64,000 nucleotides of DNA from Agrypnia vestita. Taxonomy: Eukaryota; Arthropoda; Insecta; Trichoptera; Phryganeidae. The position numbers were made by a program, and so were the translations under genes. The stretch spans positions 62,001-126,000 of the forward strand of contig JADDOH010024908.1 in assembly GCA_016648135.1 (NCBI GenBank), read 5' to 3'. Below are positions 24,601 to 35,168 of the stretch, in pieces; position 1 is the stretch's first letter; each line of letters opens with the position of its first letter. The notes beneath the pieces were generated by a model. The model worked only from the letters and a program-made list of their open reading frames with translations, did not search any database and was not told the DNA's origin.

Positions 24601-25049
24601 TTTTTATCCATCTTATAGCCTAAAAATCTTGTATGCATTCGAATTCTTAATTTTACAACATAAGAAAATATGCTTTTTATGAAATTATTTGAAGTTATTT
24701 CTTTAAAAAACATATAAATATTCATAAACATACCCTGAACAAGACACTGATATTTTTTGTGGCACAGAAGCACTAAAAACAATCCCATAAATAAATATCA
24801 AAAGTAACCTCAAACAACGACGAATTGAAGACATGAATGACAAAATAGTTCATTGATTTTATTGATCACGTTAGTGATATCTAACGGCCAAAACAAAATG
24901 TTTTTGAACACTCAATTTAGAACTAGAACCAAGTCTACTTGACACAATAATTAATGTATTTCTATATCGAGTCCAGACGATGTTATAAAAGTTGAAATCT
25001 CATGTTGCAGTTTTATCACACTATGCATTTAAAGGTTAAACTAAATTGA

Positions 25050-25132
25050 ACTTTGTAATGCACACACGTTGAGCTAAATTTAACACTACTATAGTTTCGA
25101 GAGGAGCAGTCCTTCTAATCATCCGGTGTAAT
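25050..25132 (+). mobile_element. Half copy of palindromic MITE family 5
   Basis: CACACACGTTGAGCTAAATTT, then CTATAGTTTCGAGAGGAGCA and CCGGTGTAATT match the left arm of the full palindrome at 34051-34212. The right arm is absent. A second half copy is at 62155-62230. Confidence 0.7.
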
Positions 25133-25646
25133 TTATAACTAACCTAAATACAGAAATTATGTCATCTTTTTCGAGTAGAGTAACGGGTCGCGGAGCAGTT
25201 AGAATGATTTTTTGTGTGGTCTTCAAGGGGGAGATCTTGAGGATCTGTGGAAGCATCGGAGGAATGTGATGTTGTTTATGAGTGTTTTTTCTGAATTGAT
25301 TTTTTTTTTTTTGGATTTCGTCTGTTTCCAAACTGTTCATTATCAATCCTTCATGAGGAACCGATTGGAGTAGTTTTAATCTATGATTATCGAATCGAAA
25401 GAATGGTTAGTATTAATTACATGATTGCCGAATTCTGAGAAGTTGATATTTAAACAACAAAGTTAAATTTAGTTTAATTTAAAATAAAAACCATGTTGCA
25501 CCACAAAATAACTGCTATATCAATTAATAGTGGTACCAAGTATTTTTAATTGCATAATTTATTATTATAGTGTATTGTAGTATTGCCAACTGTACTGTTG
25601 GTAAAGGCATGGCACATCCTTTCTAAAAGACGTGGTGCTCTTCCAG

Positions 25647-25790
25647 GTCGGAGCGCTCCAAGGTCCGCGTGTCCTTCTTCCAGAGCGTGCGCGCGCAGAC
25701 CGTAGCCGAGCAGCAGGACTCCGCGCTCCCCGCCCTCCCCGCCATGGCCGCCTCCCCCGACCACGCCGTGACGTACAACCGGCAAGAAAG
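25647..25790 (+). CDS. Exon 2 of an unidentified gene
   Basis: A 144-bp GC-rich exon between TGCTCTTCCAG and GTAAGGAAAA. It starts with one base and ends with two bases of split codons. The in-phase reading is SERSKVRVSFFQSV, then RAQTVAEQQDSALPALPAM and AASPDHAVTYNRQE: balanced, protein-like composition and third-position G/C, unlike the AT-rich flanks. Fused to exon 1 it gives an uninterrupted N-terminus of about 55 residues. The other plus frame is also open but is arginine/proline rich, as expected off-frame in GC-rich DNA. It has no membrane segment or known motif; the alanine/proline run suggests a disordered cytosolic or nuclear N-terminus. Function unknown. It has no repeat relatives in the window. 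Confidence 0.7.
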
Positions 25791-25885
25791 GTAAGGAAAA
25801 TACGCCAATTTTTATTATTTATCAGAGCACCCCAAGTGTCTCTAAGCCGTACAAGAGGTTTCTCTCATTGTTTTTGAATCAAGAT

Positions 25886-26172
25886 GAATTAAATAAGTCT
25901 CACAGAGACGAAGCTAATTATATGAGAAACGTATCTTCTCTTGTTCCGAGAGATAATACGATGGCCCAGGGCTTACAACCTTTATGAGCTGGCTTCAGTT
26001 ATCACTCCACACAATGCAACTTTCACCAATTCCATCGTAAAAACATCCACGCGTAATCAATTTTTTAAAGTTGTATATATGTTCCAAATCTGGTAACCTT
26101 CAAGGTATATTTCATTGGACTATGCTGGAGACGTCTGTGGTCCTTTCTCATTCGAACAGAATACATAGATTT
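25886..26172 (+). repeat. Dispersed repeat family 4, long copy 1
   Basis: Contains AAGTCTCACAGAGACGAAGC, ACGATGGCCCAGGGCTTACA, CACCAATTCCATCGTAAAAA and GTTCCAAATCTGGTAACCTT. It shares this order with the copy at 26436. It lies only about 95 bp after the exon 2 donor. Confidence 0.75.
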
Positions 26173-26435
26173 CTTAGCCAGTAAAGTAACCTCTATATTT
26201 TTAAAGTGGAGCATTAAGCAACATTATTTTTCATATATAGATGTTCTTCCGAATTATTTACACTAGAATACCCCTGAAAATCAATATCAATATTTTCATT
26301 TTTTTGACTCCTTTTATAGACTACTAGGTAAATATTTTAACAATATTTTTATATGTATGTTCTGAGAACTTACTGAATTTGTCCATTGCGGGAATATTAT
26401 ATTATATTTATTTAATTTATTTATTTATTTATTTA

Positions 26436-26705
26436 ATTAAGATAAATTATAGAAGTCTCACAGAGATGAAGCTATTTATATGAGAAACCTGTATGGAAGT
26501 CGAATACGATGGCCCAGGGCTCACGACCTATATTACCTGGCTTAAAAGCACTACACAGTGTAACGTTCACCAATTCCATCGTAAGAACATCCACACATTA
26601 TCAAATTTTTTAAGTTGTATAATGTATGTTCCAAATCTGGGAACTTTCCGTATATTTGATTGGACTTATGCTAGAGACATCTGAGTCCTATCTCATGAAA
26701 CAGTA
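26436..26705 (+). repeat. Dispersed repeat family 4, long copy 2
   Basis: GATAAATTATAGAAGTCTCA, ACGATGGCCCAGGGCTCACG, CACCAATTCCATCGTAAGAA, GTTCCAAATCTGGGAACTTT in the same order and orientation as the copy 550 bp upstream. A TTTA microsatellite (about 26405-26440) sits at its start. Confidence 0.75.
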
Positions 26706-26902
26706 TACATTGTTTTTCATTAAATTACAACTGTTTCCCCGCAGGGATTAGTGTTAGTAATGGTGCGTTCCAAAAATATGTAATAAACAAATAATTTAAC
26801 TATAATACATGATGTCGGAAACTGGTAGAAGGTAGTGTAATATTGCAGTATTTTTGGTTTAGAAACGAATTCGATAATTTAAATTTTCAGTTACTTAACC
26901 AA

Positions 26903-27050
26903 GATATATATTATAGAAGTCTCATAGAGACGAAGCTATTTTTTATAGAGGAAAGTAGGTATGAAAGTCTTTTTTTGTATATTTGTAGAGCTTACGATCT
27001 ATCGTGCGAACGGCTCAAGAGGTCACTTTACACAATCTAACGTTCACCAG
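26903..27050 (+). repeat. Dispersed repeat family 4, copy 3 (3' truncated)
   Basis: TATTATAGAAGTCTCATAGA, then GACGAAGCTATTTT and further on CAATCTAACGTTCACCAGTT. The last part of the long copies is missing. It is the third copy within 1.2 kb. Confidence 0.7.
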
Positions 27051-27239
27051 TTTTACCCATCAGTGGTGAATGGTACCCACCGCTTACCCGGGACCATTCT
27101 AAGAGCAAAGGCTTCCATATCGGTCCTATTCAATTGTCTCAAGGTTGACATTTTTTTCAACTAACATGCAAGACCGATGCAAGAGTTGCGAGGCGGCGCG
27201 GCCGCAAGAAGAAAACCATTCACTCTCCCCGCTGTTGGA

Positions 27240-27517
27240 AGATATTATGTAAAAAATAACTTTTTTCAATTTTTGCAAGGTTTTTATCATTTTATTCGAC
27301 TTGTATTAAAGCGAATGAATTTTTCATAATCTACATAAGTTACCGTAATGATACTTCAACTTTTTGCAAAAAATAAGTAAGAAATATTTTTAAAAAATGT
27401 AAACTTTGATATTGCATATCTCCATAACTATAGTGTTGAACATTTTAGACTCAAAACATAGTCAGGAATGTTCCTACCAAGTTTCTGCTGCTAGCTCTGG
27501 TTATACCCTGTATATAA
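27240..27517. mobile_element. Foldback MITE family 1, half copy (right arm only)
   Basis: Begins near the centre of symmetry of the 1446-1980 element (AATAACTTTTTTCAATTTTT) and runs through AATGAATTTTTCATAATCTA and GCATATCTCCATAACTATAG to GTTTCTGCTGCTAGCTCTGG and ACCCTGTATA. End type A. No left arm is present. Confidence 0.8.
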
Positions 27518-27967
27518 AAGAACACAAAAAAATAAGACTAACAAACTGTTCCTTCTTTGAAAAATTGTCCTACGAAAATTGAATTTTGTTCATTCGCGTT
27601 CAATAAGTTTGGCTACTAAGAGTACATGAACAAAAACGTATTGCATAAGATGCACCGACGCATAACTTTTTTTTTCTAAGGTGGTCAAACAACCAGTGTT
27701 GGACCACTTAAAATGGATTGGCCCCAAACAACTAGGTGTTCAGATTGACATACTTTTGTTTTAGTATTATTTTCCGCTGGGGAGACGATCGGAGCCATTA
27801 CGACGCGATTATGGAGGAGAGCCATAGCAATGTGTAACACGTGTGACATAATAAAATGAAAATAGTACACAACGGTAAAATAGTAGCGCAACGTTTTATT
27901 TGAAACGCTCCATCAGTTCAGTGATATTAATTAATAACATAATAATTGATTTTTCTTGCGTTGATTT

Positions 27968-28118
27968 AGGCCCGGTTGCGCCATCACGAGTAAGAGTAAG
28001 AGTTAAGAAAAAAGCATAGATTTTTGGGTTCTCCACCAATCAAAACACCCGTTTTCGTAAAAATCTATGCTTTTTTCTTAACTCTTACTCTTACTTCTGA
28101 TGGCGCAACCGGGCCTTA
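27968..28118. mobile_element. Short MITE, GGCCCGGTTGCGCCATCA ends
   Basis: 150 bp. Left arm GGCCCGGTTGCGCCATCA, continuing through GAGTAAGAGTAAGAGTTAAG to AAAAAAGCATAGATTTTT. The right arm is the complement almost without mismatch (ends TGATGGCGCAACCGGGCC). The loop is about 40 bp. Flanking TTA on both sides may be the target duplication. Arms this well matched suggest recent insertion or conversion. Confidence 0.85.
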
Positions 28119-28119
28119 G

Positions 28120-29043
28120 GAAACCCGACCATAAAGTTCTTAAGAATGTCGTACTTTCCTATAGGCTAGAATAATTATCATTATTCATGTTTTAGACAGC
28201 GTGTTTTCCTTCCGCACCCTGTGATATTACTTACAATGTTGTAGTTTACTTTGGAAGCAACTGGACATTTTGACGGATTATGTTTGTCTTTGAGTAACAA
28301 TCTTTCTTTAAAAATAATATTTCTTTATTAAGATATTATGTTTAATTTTTCATACACAATGATAATAGGAATTATTTTATATCAATACACGTTTTGTAAT
28401 AATTGTAGGATTAGTTAACAAATAAAATAATTCTTCTTTTAATGATATATAATAGATTTTATTTCAGAATCCGAAAATTAATCGAAATAATATGTTTTTC
28501 TATCATTATAAACTTTTTATAACTCCTTAATAATAATAAATGTGAGATTTAAAGTCGTGTTTATTCAAACTAGGGGTCCAGCATTTCTCGGGTTAGTTCG
28601 ATTAGGATCTAGACATGGAAGATGCATTTGAGATAGTACCCTATTTATAATATGCATAAATTTGTTTATATCGATATCACCTATTCGTTCACGGTAATGA
28701 AGATTAATTTAACTTACTAAGACTGCCAACTGGTAATCTACATTTAATCATAGCAATGTCTAATGTCTTACAAATTAAAACAATATTCATAGATGAAATT
28801 TTGTAGCACAGCAGGAGAATGAAAAGAAACCGAGTGTAGCTTAATATCGCCAAGGCTGTTCAGAACCAAACATCTAAAGTGGCGCAGAAAATTTTCAAAT
28901 AAAAGAAATCCTTGGAACAAAAGTTGGCGTTTAATTATAAACTTTGTCGGTAATGGACATTTTTATACGGTTGACTAGGTACCTACGTATGTATGTACTT
29001 TTGGACCCAGGGGGGTATCCAAACAAGGGCTGTTGGTGATGTA
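28120..29043. other. Gene-free AT-rich stretch
   Basis: Nothing recognised on either strand; no long frames or repeats with relatives in the window. Confidence 0.4.
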
Positions 29044-29551
29044 CATATAGAGTTATTTGGAAAACATTAATAACCTCGCAGGACTATATTCCTGCCCTTA
29101 TTATGAGTCGAAAATGTTCAGGCTATTATGACCTAATATAAATAGTTATGGATATATGCGACATCCAAGTTTGCATTTTTCAATATTTCTGACTTATCTT
29201 TTGTTAAACGATGGACTATCATTACAGTAACGCATCGAATACGAAAAATTCATTCCCTTTAATCAAGTCGAATAAAATAATAAAAACCTTCGAATTCCCA
29301 TTGGAAAACATTCCAATTCGAAATTTTTCAGGATTTTTATCATTTTATTTAACTTGTATTGAAACGAAAGAATTTTTCGTAATCGATATAAGTTACTGTA
29401 ATGATAGTCCAACGTTTGCAAACTTTGATGTCGCATATGTCTATAACTATTCATATTAGGTCACGATGGCTGGAACATTTTCGACTCATAATCAAGGCAG
29501 GAATATAGTCCTGCGAGGTTATTAATGTTTTCTAAATAACCCTGTATATTA
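29044..29551. mobile_element. Foldback MITE family 1, end type B (full copy)
   Basis: Left AGTTATTTGGAAAACATTAA then AACCTCGCAGGACTATATTC; right is the complement, ending AAATAACCCTGTATA. The interior matches the end-type-A copies (ATGACCTAATATA, ATAGTTATGGATATATGCGA). The short frames on both strands within it arise from the palindrome. Confidence 0.85.
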
Positions 29552-29802
29552 TCATTAATTTACACCAAACAATGCAAGGCCTTTATAAAATGATATTGTA
29601 ATTTAGCTTGTATTGATTACGTTCGAGATTTAATTTAGACATGTTCTTTGTTTGAGGAACTAAATTGTTTTAATTGTGGGTCGTCACACAGCACATGGTT
29701 TAGTAATATTCTTGTGCTTATTTTGCGCTTCGCCGCTGGTTCTCGCCAGCCTCGAGTGGCCGCTCCACCCCTGGTCCACATTCTTACACTTTCTAATGCA
29801 CG

Positions 29803-30108
29803 TTCCCTGATTGCTGGGTCTTGTATCGCTACATTATAAATTATATATACTTGCCTATTGAATTTTTTAATCATCTTGTGGAAATAAATCTTTCATTTGA
29901 TATTACAAATTTTGCATACAAATAATACAGGATACATATTGATACATTAGAATTTTTTCCCTGATTGCTGGGTCCTGTATCACTACATTATAAATTATAT
30001 ATACTTGCCTATATATCGAATTTTCTTATCATCTTATGTAAATAAATCTTTCTTTTAATATTACAGATTTTGCATACAAATAATACATTTTGATACATTA
30101 GAAATTTT
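29803..30108 (+). repeat. Tandem duplication, about 154-bp unit
   Basis: Unit 1 (29803-29956) and unit 2 (29957 to about 30108) both run from TTCCCTGATTGCTGGGTC through ACATTATAAATTATATATAC and GCATACAAATAATACA to TGATACATTAGAA. A minus-strand frame of 79 codons (29635-29874) overlaps unit 1; it has no known domain. Confidence 0.8.
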
Positions 30109-31739
30109 GGAAATGAGAAAAAATGTTAAAAGTAAATTAAATGTTATTAATAACAATGTCCTTTTTCCAAAAGCTATCTTTTAAATTTGTTTTAATATTT
30201 GTTTTTAATTAATTTTTCATCTCTCATATATTTTTTTTTTATTTTGTTAATTTCTATAGGTATTTAGATTGGCCCCTAAACCTGTTCGTATTATCAACAA
30301 TTAGTGGTGTAAACAAATTATATTCTTGTTACTTATTTTAATATTTTATTTTTTCTTTCGATTTTTGGTCAGCAATATGCATTACATGTGCATCATTTTA
30401 CTTGTTCAATAAGTAGTTTATGAGTGCCTTTTCAATTCAATATCTCAAAATGATTTAACACTTAATTAATTAATTAATTAATAATTGTGGAATTTGCTTA
30501 TTTATTCTTCACGGCCATGACAGAATAGATACTGAAAGGTTCGGTGGGTGTGGTACCCATCAACTCGATAACGCAAATCTCAGAGCTTATTTTCATTGAA
30601 ATTAGAAACGAAATTTCAAACAAGGGAACTCTTTAACGATCAGAATAATTATAAATGACAAATTATTTATTGTAACGATAATTGCGCCTGGTTTTGCTGT
30701 ATCAATGGGTATGAAATGTACGGTCTAGGGTTTCAAGTAGGTACTATTGAAACATATAAATTCAAAGCCAAATCAATTGCGTCATTATATCGCTATCCAT
30801 TGGTCGCTTGCTTTGTTAGCTTTTGACATTGGCTTTATTATTCGCGGTCATTTCCAACCGGACCGACGTTTTTTCTCTCAATTTTATCTTGGGTATAATA
30901 TTTTATTATTCAAGTAAACGATCTTTGTTCATTCACATTCGTGATGGTGATATTATTGAACTAGATGTACAATTTCCGAATCGTTTCGAGACCAAGACTA
31001 TCAACTATAATAGCTCAACTATAGTCCAGCTGCCGCATATTTAAGAGTTTACCTAGTTGGAATATTTTATTATAGTTTTTTTTTAATGACGTTGGGTTCT
31101 CATCCTTTTGATGAGAAATCATCGCCACCGCCGCGGCGCGCCGGCTAGAATCATCAGAGAAACGCGTGACTTTAATGCTATCTTCAGGGCCGACGACCAT
31201 TCCTAAATGGAATCGGCTCCGACACACACAAAATGATGACCAACACATTACTATCAATCTGTTCAATGAGAAGGAAGGTTCACATAATAAAACTCTAGTT
31301 AAAAATATGACTGCTCGAAAATTTAATGTCCTAATTTATTAATACACTAATTTCTCCCGGGACTTTCTTCGTTTACAAAAATTACCAAAACAGACTCACA
31401 TAACTTGCCCGTGCGTTATGTTCACCGCCAAGGGAATGCCTAAGATTTGTTTTCTCATTAAGATTTACTGGGCCCGATCTACGTTCTGCCCCACGGCGGT
31501 GGAGCATAAAACGTGAACGCATAAAATACAATATTTAAGTTAAAATTTTAAATATTAGATAATTTTCATCTAATACGTCTTCACGGTGCAAAAATTTCTA
31601 TCTCAAAAATGTCTTGTGAATTTAACACTCGAAACAATCCAATGGCGAATAGCAAATAACCCATTTACGTGAGTACCTTCTTGCTTTCGAGCGCGTCGTC
31701 TAATTATTGATGACTTCTACTAATAGGTACCAATGCCAG
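30109..31739. other. Gene-free stretch with a TTAA microsatellite and one unsupported frame
   Basis: TTAATTAATTAATTAATTAA lies near 30460-30480. A GC-richer minus frame of 83 codons at 31015-31266 contains FHLGMVVGPEDSIKVTRF and RRAAAVAMISHQKDENP; it looks protein-like in places but I recognise no family, and it may be a transposon remnant. Confidence 0.35.
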
Positions 31740-31818
31740 GGAAACTCTGACACAGACTCCCGTTACCGTGCTGCATCCGCAGTACTTCGGGGACGCGACC
31801 GCTGCTACGCCACTTTGA
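31740..31818 (+). CDS. Candidate exon 3 (speculative)
   Basis: If the acceptor is GCCAG at 31735-31739, with TACTAAT as a branch-point-like motif at about 31718, the first base completes the codon left open by exon 2. The frame continues ETLTQTPVTVLHPQYFGDAT and AATPL to TGA at 31816. The phase agreement and composition are suggestive, but the acceptor lacks a pyrimidine tract and phase agrees by chance one time in three. The GC-rich block continues to 32000 with another plus frame, MARNDKPGHKMLPIPWARIQ and on (about 31843-32001), starting in CACCATGG, and a 93-codon minus frame; I cannot say which, if any, is used. Confidence 0.2.
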
Positions 31819-32070
31819 TGATCTCAACATCCATGATGCACCATGGCGAGGAATGATAAGCCCGGGCACAAGATGCTGCCCATCCCCTGGGCCAGGATTC
31901 AGCACAACCTGTCCGGACTCTTCGATCCACCCGCCGCCGGGGCCATCGGTACGACTCTCATGTGCCTCGATGTCGTGGTCATCGTCACCGCAAGATCCCA
32001 ATAAATTTAAATCGTTTTAAAAGACATTCACAGTTAAAATACAATTTACCAATGTGTTGTTTCAAGTTTC

Positions 32071-32126
32071 ATATGTCTTATCCGAAAGGGGATCTATCAT
32101 ATGTCTTATCCGAAAGGGGATCTATC
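32071..32126 (+). repeat. Two tandem 28-bp units
   Basis: ATATGTCTTATCCGAAAGGG followed by GATCTATC occurs twice without a gap and without mismatch, indicating a recent slippage or duplication event. Confidence 0.85.
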
Positions 32127-33026
32127 ACACGTGTGCGCTCGATGCTCCAATTATAGCGAATTGTTTGGCTCTATGGCCTCTATTGTGAATTTAGCGACGA
32201 AGTGTTCGCAACCGCAGTAAATAACTCGAATCTTCGGCAACTCGGGGTAAGTTGTCGCGACTTGTAAATGCCATTAAATAATTTATTTCAGAATTATTTG
32301 CATATCCCTTTTATGTCACATCTACTATGTGACAATATATTGTCGTATCTTTGGGTTCATGCAATAACCGATTACTTTGTGCGACGGCCTGGACCCAACC
32401 GAAATTAATTCGATCATTTTCAGTGAATTGTGCCGCGGCTTATTCGCGACCGATTTGGTACGCACCCAAATTGGAACCTAACTAGGTTACAGGAATTGGC
32501 GAAACCCTTTTGTCCCTAGAGTGGCGAGCACACATCACGAGTCGAATTTACCTCGTATAGATTCCCACATTTAACTTTTGTAATATTATGACTTCTCACA
32601 ACATTATGACGTCTCTCTACACAATGTTATACGGATCTTTTACAGAATCTTGATCCAAAAACAATGCACTTTGATACAAATGCATAAAATGGATTGGATG
32701 AAGTTGTTCCCAGACTAATTGATTCAAAGATAACATGAAAAAGTAACGTTAAAGTCAAAAGATTTTTTAAATTATAACTGGCGTGAGAATTTCACGTTGT
32801 TTTTGTAGTGTTGTGCATATTATTAAATTATTTTGATTAACGACCGGCTAAAAATACTAAACCTAAATGTAGTATTAATATTTTTTCAATGGTATAAAAT
32901 AATGGTTGAGTTCATACATTATAGAAGACGTTATTTCAGATGCGATCCAATTATGTTATGGTATTTTGAGGAAGGAAATAGGTAGGAGACGATTAATAAA
33001 TAATTTGCTGTAAAATTGATTAAATT

Positions 33027-33432
33027 ATACAGGTACACCAGAGCTAGCAGAAGAAACTTGCCGAGCGGATTCCTGCCGATGTTACGAGTCTAAAATGTTC
33101 AAGCATGACCTAATATCAATAGTTATGGAGTTATGCAAAGATATGCAATATCAAAGTTTATATTTTTTTTCAATATTTCTGACTTATTTTTTACAATACG
33201 TTGAAGTATCATTACAGTAACTTATTTCGACTATGGAAAATTCATTCATTTCAATAAAAGATGAATAAAATAATAAAAAAAGAACTGAAAAATTCCAATT
33301 GGAATAAGAAGGTTTTTATCATTTTATTGGACTTGTATTAAAGAGAATGAATTTTTAATATTAGATATAAGTTATTGTAATGATTGTCCAACTTTTTGCA
33401 AAAAATAAGTCAGAAACATTGAGAAAAAAACA
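33027..33432. mobile_element. Foldback MITE family 1, end type A, 3' truncated
   Basis: Starts ATACAGGTACACCAGAGCTA and follows the family through the centre (AATTCCAATTGGAATAAGAA) into the right arm (AAAAAATAAGTCAGAAACAT), then stops; the last 130 bp of the right arm are missing. Truncation of one arm is unlike copies at 29.0 and 47.4 kb. Confidence 0.8.
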
Positions 33433-34050
33433 TCCCGTCTAGAGAAAATGTAAAAACTTAATGTAACGTAAGTGCTCGCCGATTAACCCATCCCCTTTTC
33501 CTTGATACAACTATTTAAATAAAATTAATTACTGGTAATAATTAAATTAGTTATTACCTACTTAAATAAACGTACACGGAAGACTATTTTTCAAACTAAG
33601 CCATGCTATGAAAAGTAAGACAAACTTGATGATCCTACGAGACGAAGATTGAACCCCCGACAGTTCGCTCGGTGTTGTACACTGGAGCAAGCATCTCAAA
33701 ACACAATGGTTTGGCATTCGTGAGTTTTCGGCAAACAATGAGTGTAGAAAAATGTATGTTTTCATCTTATACCTCTAATTAAGTCAAAAGGCAGTGAGAT
33801 TGGGAGCTCGTTAACTTTGACTTTATACTGAAAGACTTTAGGCGAAATGAAAACGTGTTCCATTTCCCATGCAATGCTATCATACATTATACGTCCCACG
33901 TGAGCCGCCTCTCTGGCTGAGACGGCGAACGATCAAGTGTTTACATACCGCTGCGCCGTAGAAATGTACGAGGAAATTTATTATTAATTGATATGCCAGT
34001 TACTTTGTGATGCGATATGATTATCTTAATTTAAACTAATTAATTTAAAC
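33433..34050. other. Gene-free stretch
   Basis: No family recognised. A 67-codon minus frame (33562-33765) has no support. Confidence 0.35.
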
Positions 34051-34212
34051 GTGTACACACGTTGAGTTAATTTAACACGACTATAGTTTCGAGAGGAGCA
34101 GTCCGTCTCATCATCAGGTGTAATTGTAATTACACACGTTATGTACACCTGAGAGGGTCTGCTCCAATCGAAATTATAGTCGTGTTAAATTAACTCAACG
34201 GGTGTGCATTAC
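34051..34212. mobile_element. Palindromic MITE family 5, full copy
   Basis: Left GTGTACACACGTTGAGTTAA, then AACACGACTATAGTTTCGAG and AGGAGCAGTCC; right GGTCTGCTCCAATCGAAATT, ATAGTCGTGTTAAATTAACT, CAACGGGTGTGCA. Palindrome of about 162 bp. Half copies of the same left arm lie at 25050 and 62155. Confidence 0.85.
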
Positions 34213-34307
34213 AAAGTTTAAATTAGAGGAAATTTATCTTTAATTTTTTTCCATTTAACGTCAATTTTTTGTCAGGTTTTTGCGCGGTAGATTAAATTAC
34301 TGTAATA

Positions 34308-34520
34308 TTTTCTGGTTTGTGTCTTCTGGGGTATTATGCCGTGTTATTACGACCTTTCTGGCCAATGTTTCGGATCCCATTGCAGGGTCCATCATCAGGG
34401 CTGAGTGTTCATCACATCAGCCCTGATGATGGATGAACACGGCATGAACACCCAAGAAGACACAAACCAGAAGTTTCTGAGTGGCCGTAATAATCTAAGA
34501 ACATTCTTAACTGTAATATT
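34308..34520. mobile_element. Penelope-like tail palindrome with hammerhead-like core
   Basis: Left and right arms are inverted copies (CTGGTTTGTGTCTTCTGGGG against AAGAAGACACAAACCAGAAG; ATGCCGTGTT against AACACGGCAT), meeting near 34410. On the minus strand the left arm reads CCCTGATGATGGACCCTGCA then ATGGGATCCGAAACATTGG. CTGATGA, a GGACCC/GGGATCC stem, GAAAC and a GTC 14 nt later follow the order of a type I hammerhead ribozyme, as known in Penelope-like elements. One extra U after CTGATGA and poor stem I pairing make catalysis doubtful. The right arm lacks the 40-odd bases with stem II and GAAA. Confidence 0.45.
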
Positions 34521-34802
34521 TTTTCAACTTCCAGAATCTGTCCGTTCTTCTCGAACTACAGTTCCTTCAATATTTCCATCAATCAGCGGAATTTTTCGAA
34601 TAAGAAGAGCCGCATTACTTTTAATTTACAATAATATTACAATCTCAATTAAAATAAATTATAATCCGTATTGGAAAATCAGATAACTGATCAGTCTCAT
34701 TTCTAATTACGGACCTCTGATTTTCCTTATAAGATAACAAAACCTCGATTAAATTTTACATATTATTATTACTTTGGTTGATGTATTTGTAACACTAAAA
34801 CA

Positions 34803-34872
34803 GGCGACGGGGTCCAATAATTATTGTGAAACACTTCACAAAAACATCAGGCTCTGCATAATAGCTTAGATG
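34803..34872 (+). mobile_element. SINE family B tail fragment
   Basis: GGCGACGGGGTCCAATAATT, then GTGAAACACTTCACAAAAAC and TCAGGCT..TAGCTTAGATGTA correspond to 7258-7325, the tail of SINE family B. The tRNA-like head is gone. Confidence 0.55.
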
Positions 34873-35129
34873 TATTAGTAAATCTGTAAATTTATTTTAA
34901 CCTGATTATTTATTATTTTAAAAAAAATATATTGAAATCAAACTTTAAGAACCCGAAGTGGTGTTAAAACGACAACATACATTGAGCTATGGAGATAGGA
35001 AACCAAGAAACTTGCCTTCTAAGCCGGGCCGATCACTTGGCTACACAGGTCCTATAAATAAATAAAAATGTGGGTTATCCAATGTATTACAAGTATACAT
35101 CTATTTAATTTTTTTGCTACCCGACAAAG

Positions 35130-35168
35130 TATACGGGGTTATTTGGAAAACATTAATAACCTCGCAGG
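35130..35168 (+). mobile_element. Solo end of foldback MITE, end type B
   Basis: ATACGGGGTTATTTGGAAAA then CATTAATAACCTCGCAGG is the outermost 39 bp of the type-B foldback, followed immediately by the outer arm of the 35.17-36.55 kb palindrome. There is no matching end at the right side. Confidence 0.75.

Larger units (their letters stand above)
12979..25646 (+). other. Intron 1 (inferred), 12.7 kb, repeat-filled
   Basis: Bounded by GTAAGT at the 5' end and a pyrimidine-containing acceptor (TGCTCTTCCAG) at the 3' end. It holds two copies of a direct dispersed repeat, two SINEs, a hAT-type MITE, a TTAA MITE, a piggyBac relic on the opposite strand and a palindromic tandem repeat, listed separately. 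The stretches 18045-20980, 21070-21620 and 21910-22890 hold nothing I recognise. The intron depends on the exon 1-2 join being real. Confidence 0.45.

Noticed and set aside
25623..25808. Minus-strand frames over exon 2
   Set aside because: Low-complexity glycine/alanine-rich translations of GC-rich DNA; splice sites fit only the plus strand.
31720..32001. 93-codon minus-strand frame
   Set aside because: No family signature; glycine/proline-rich, typical of GC-rich antisense; plus-strand alternatives are at least as good.
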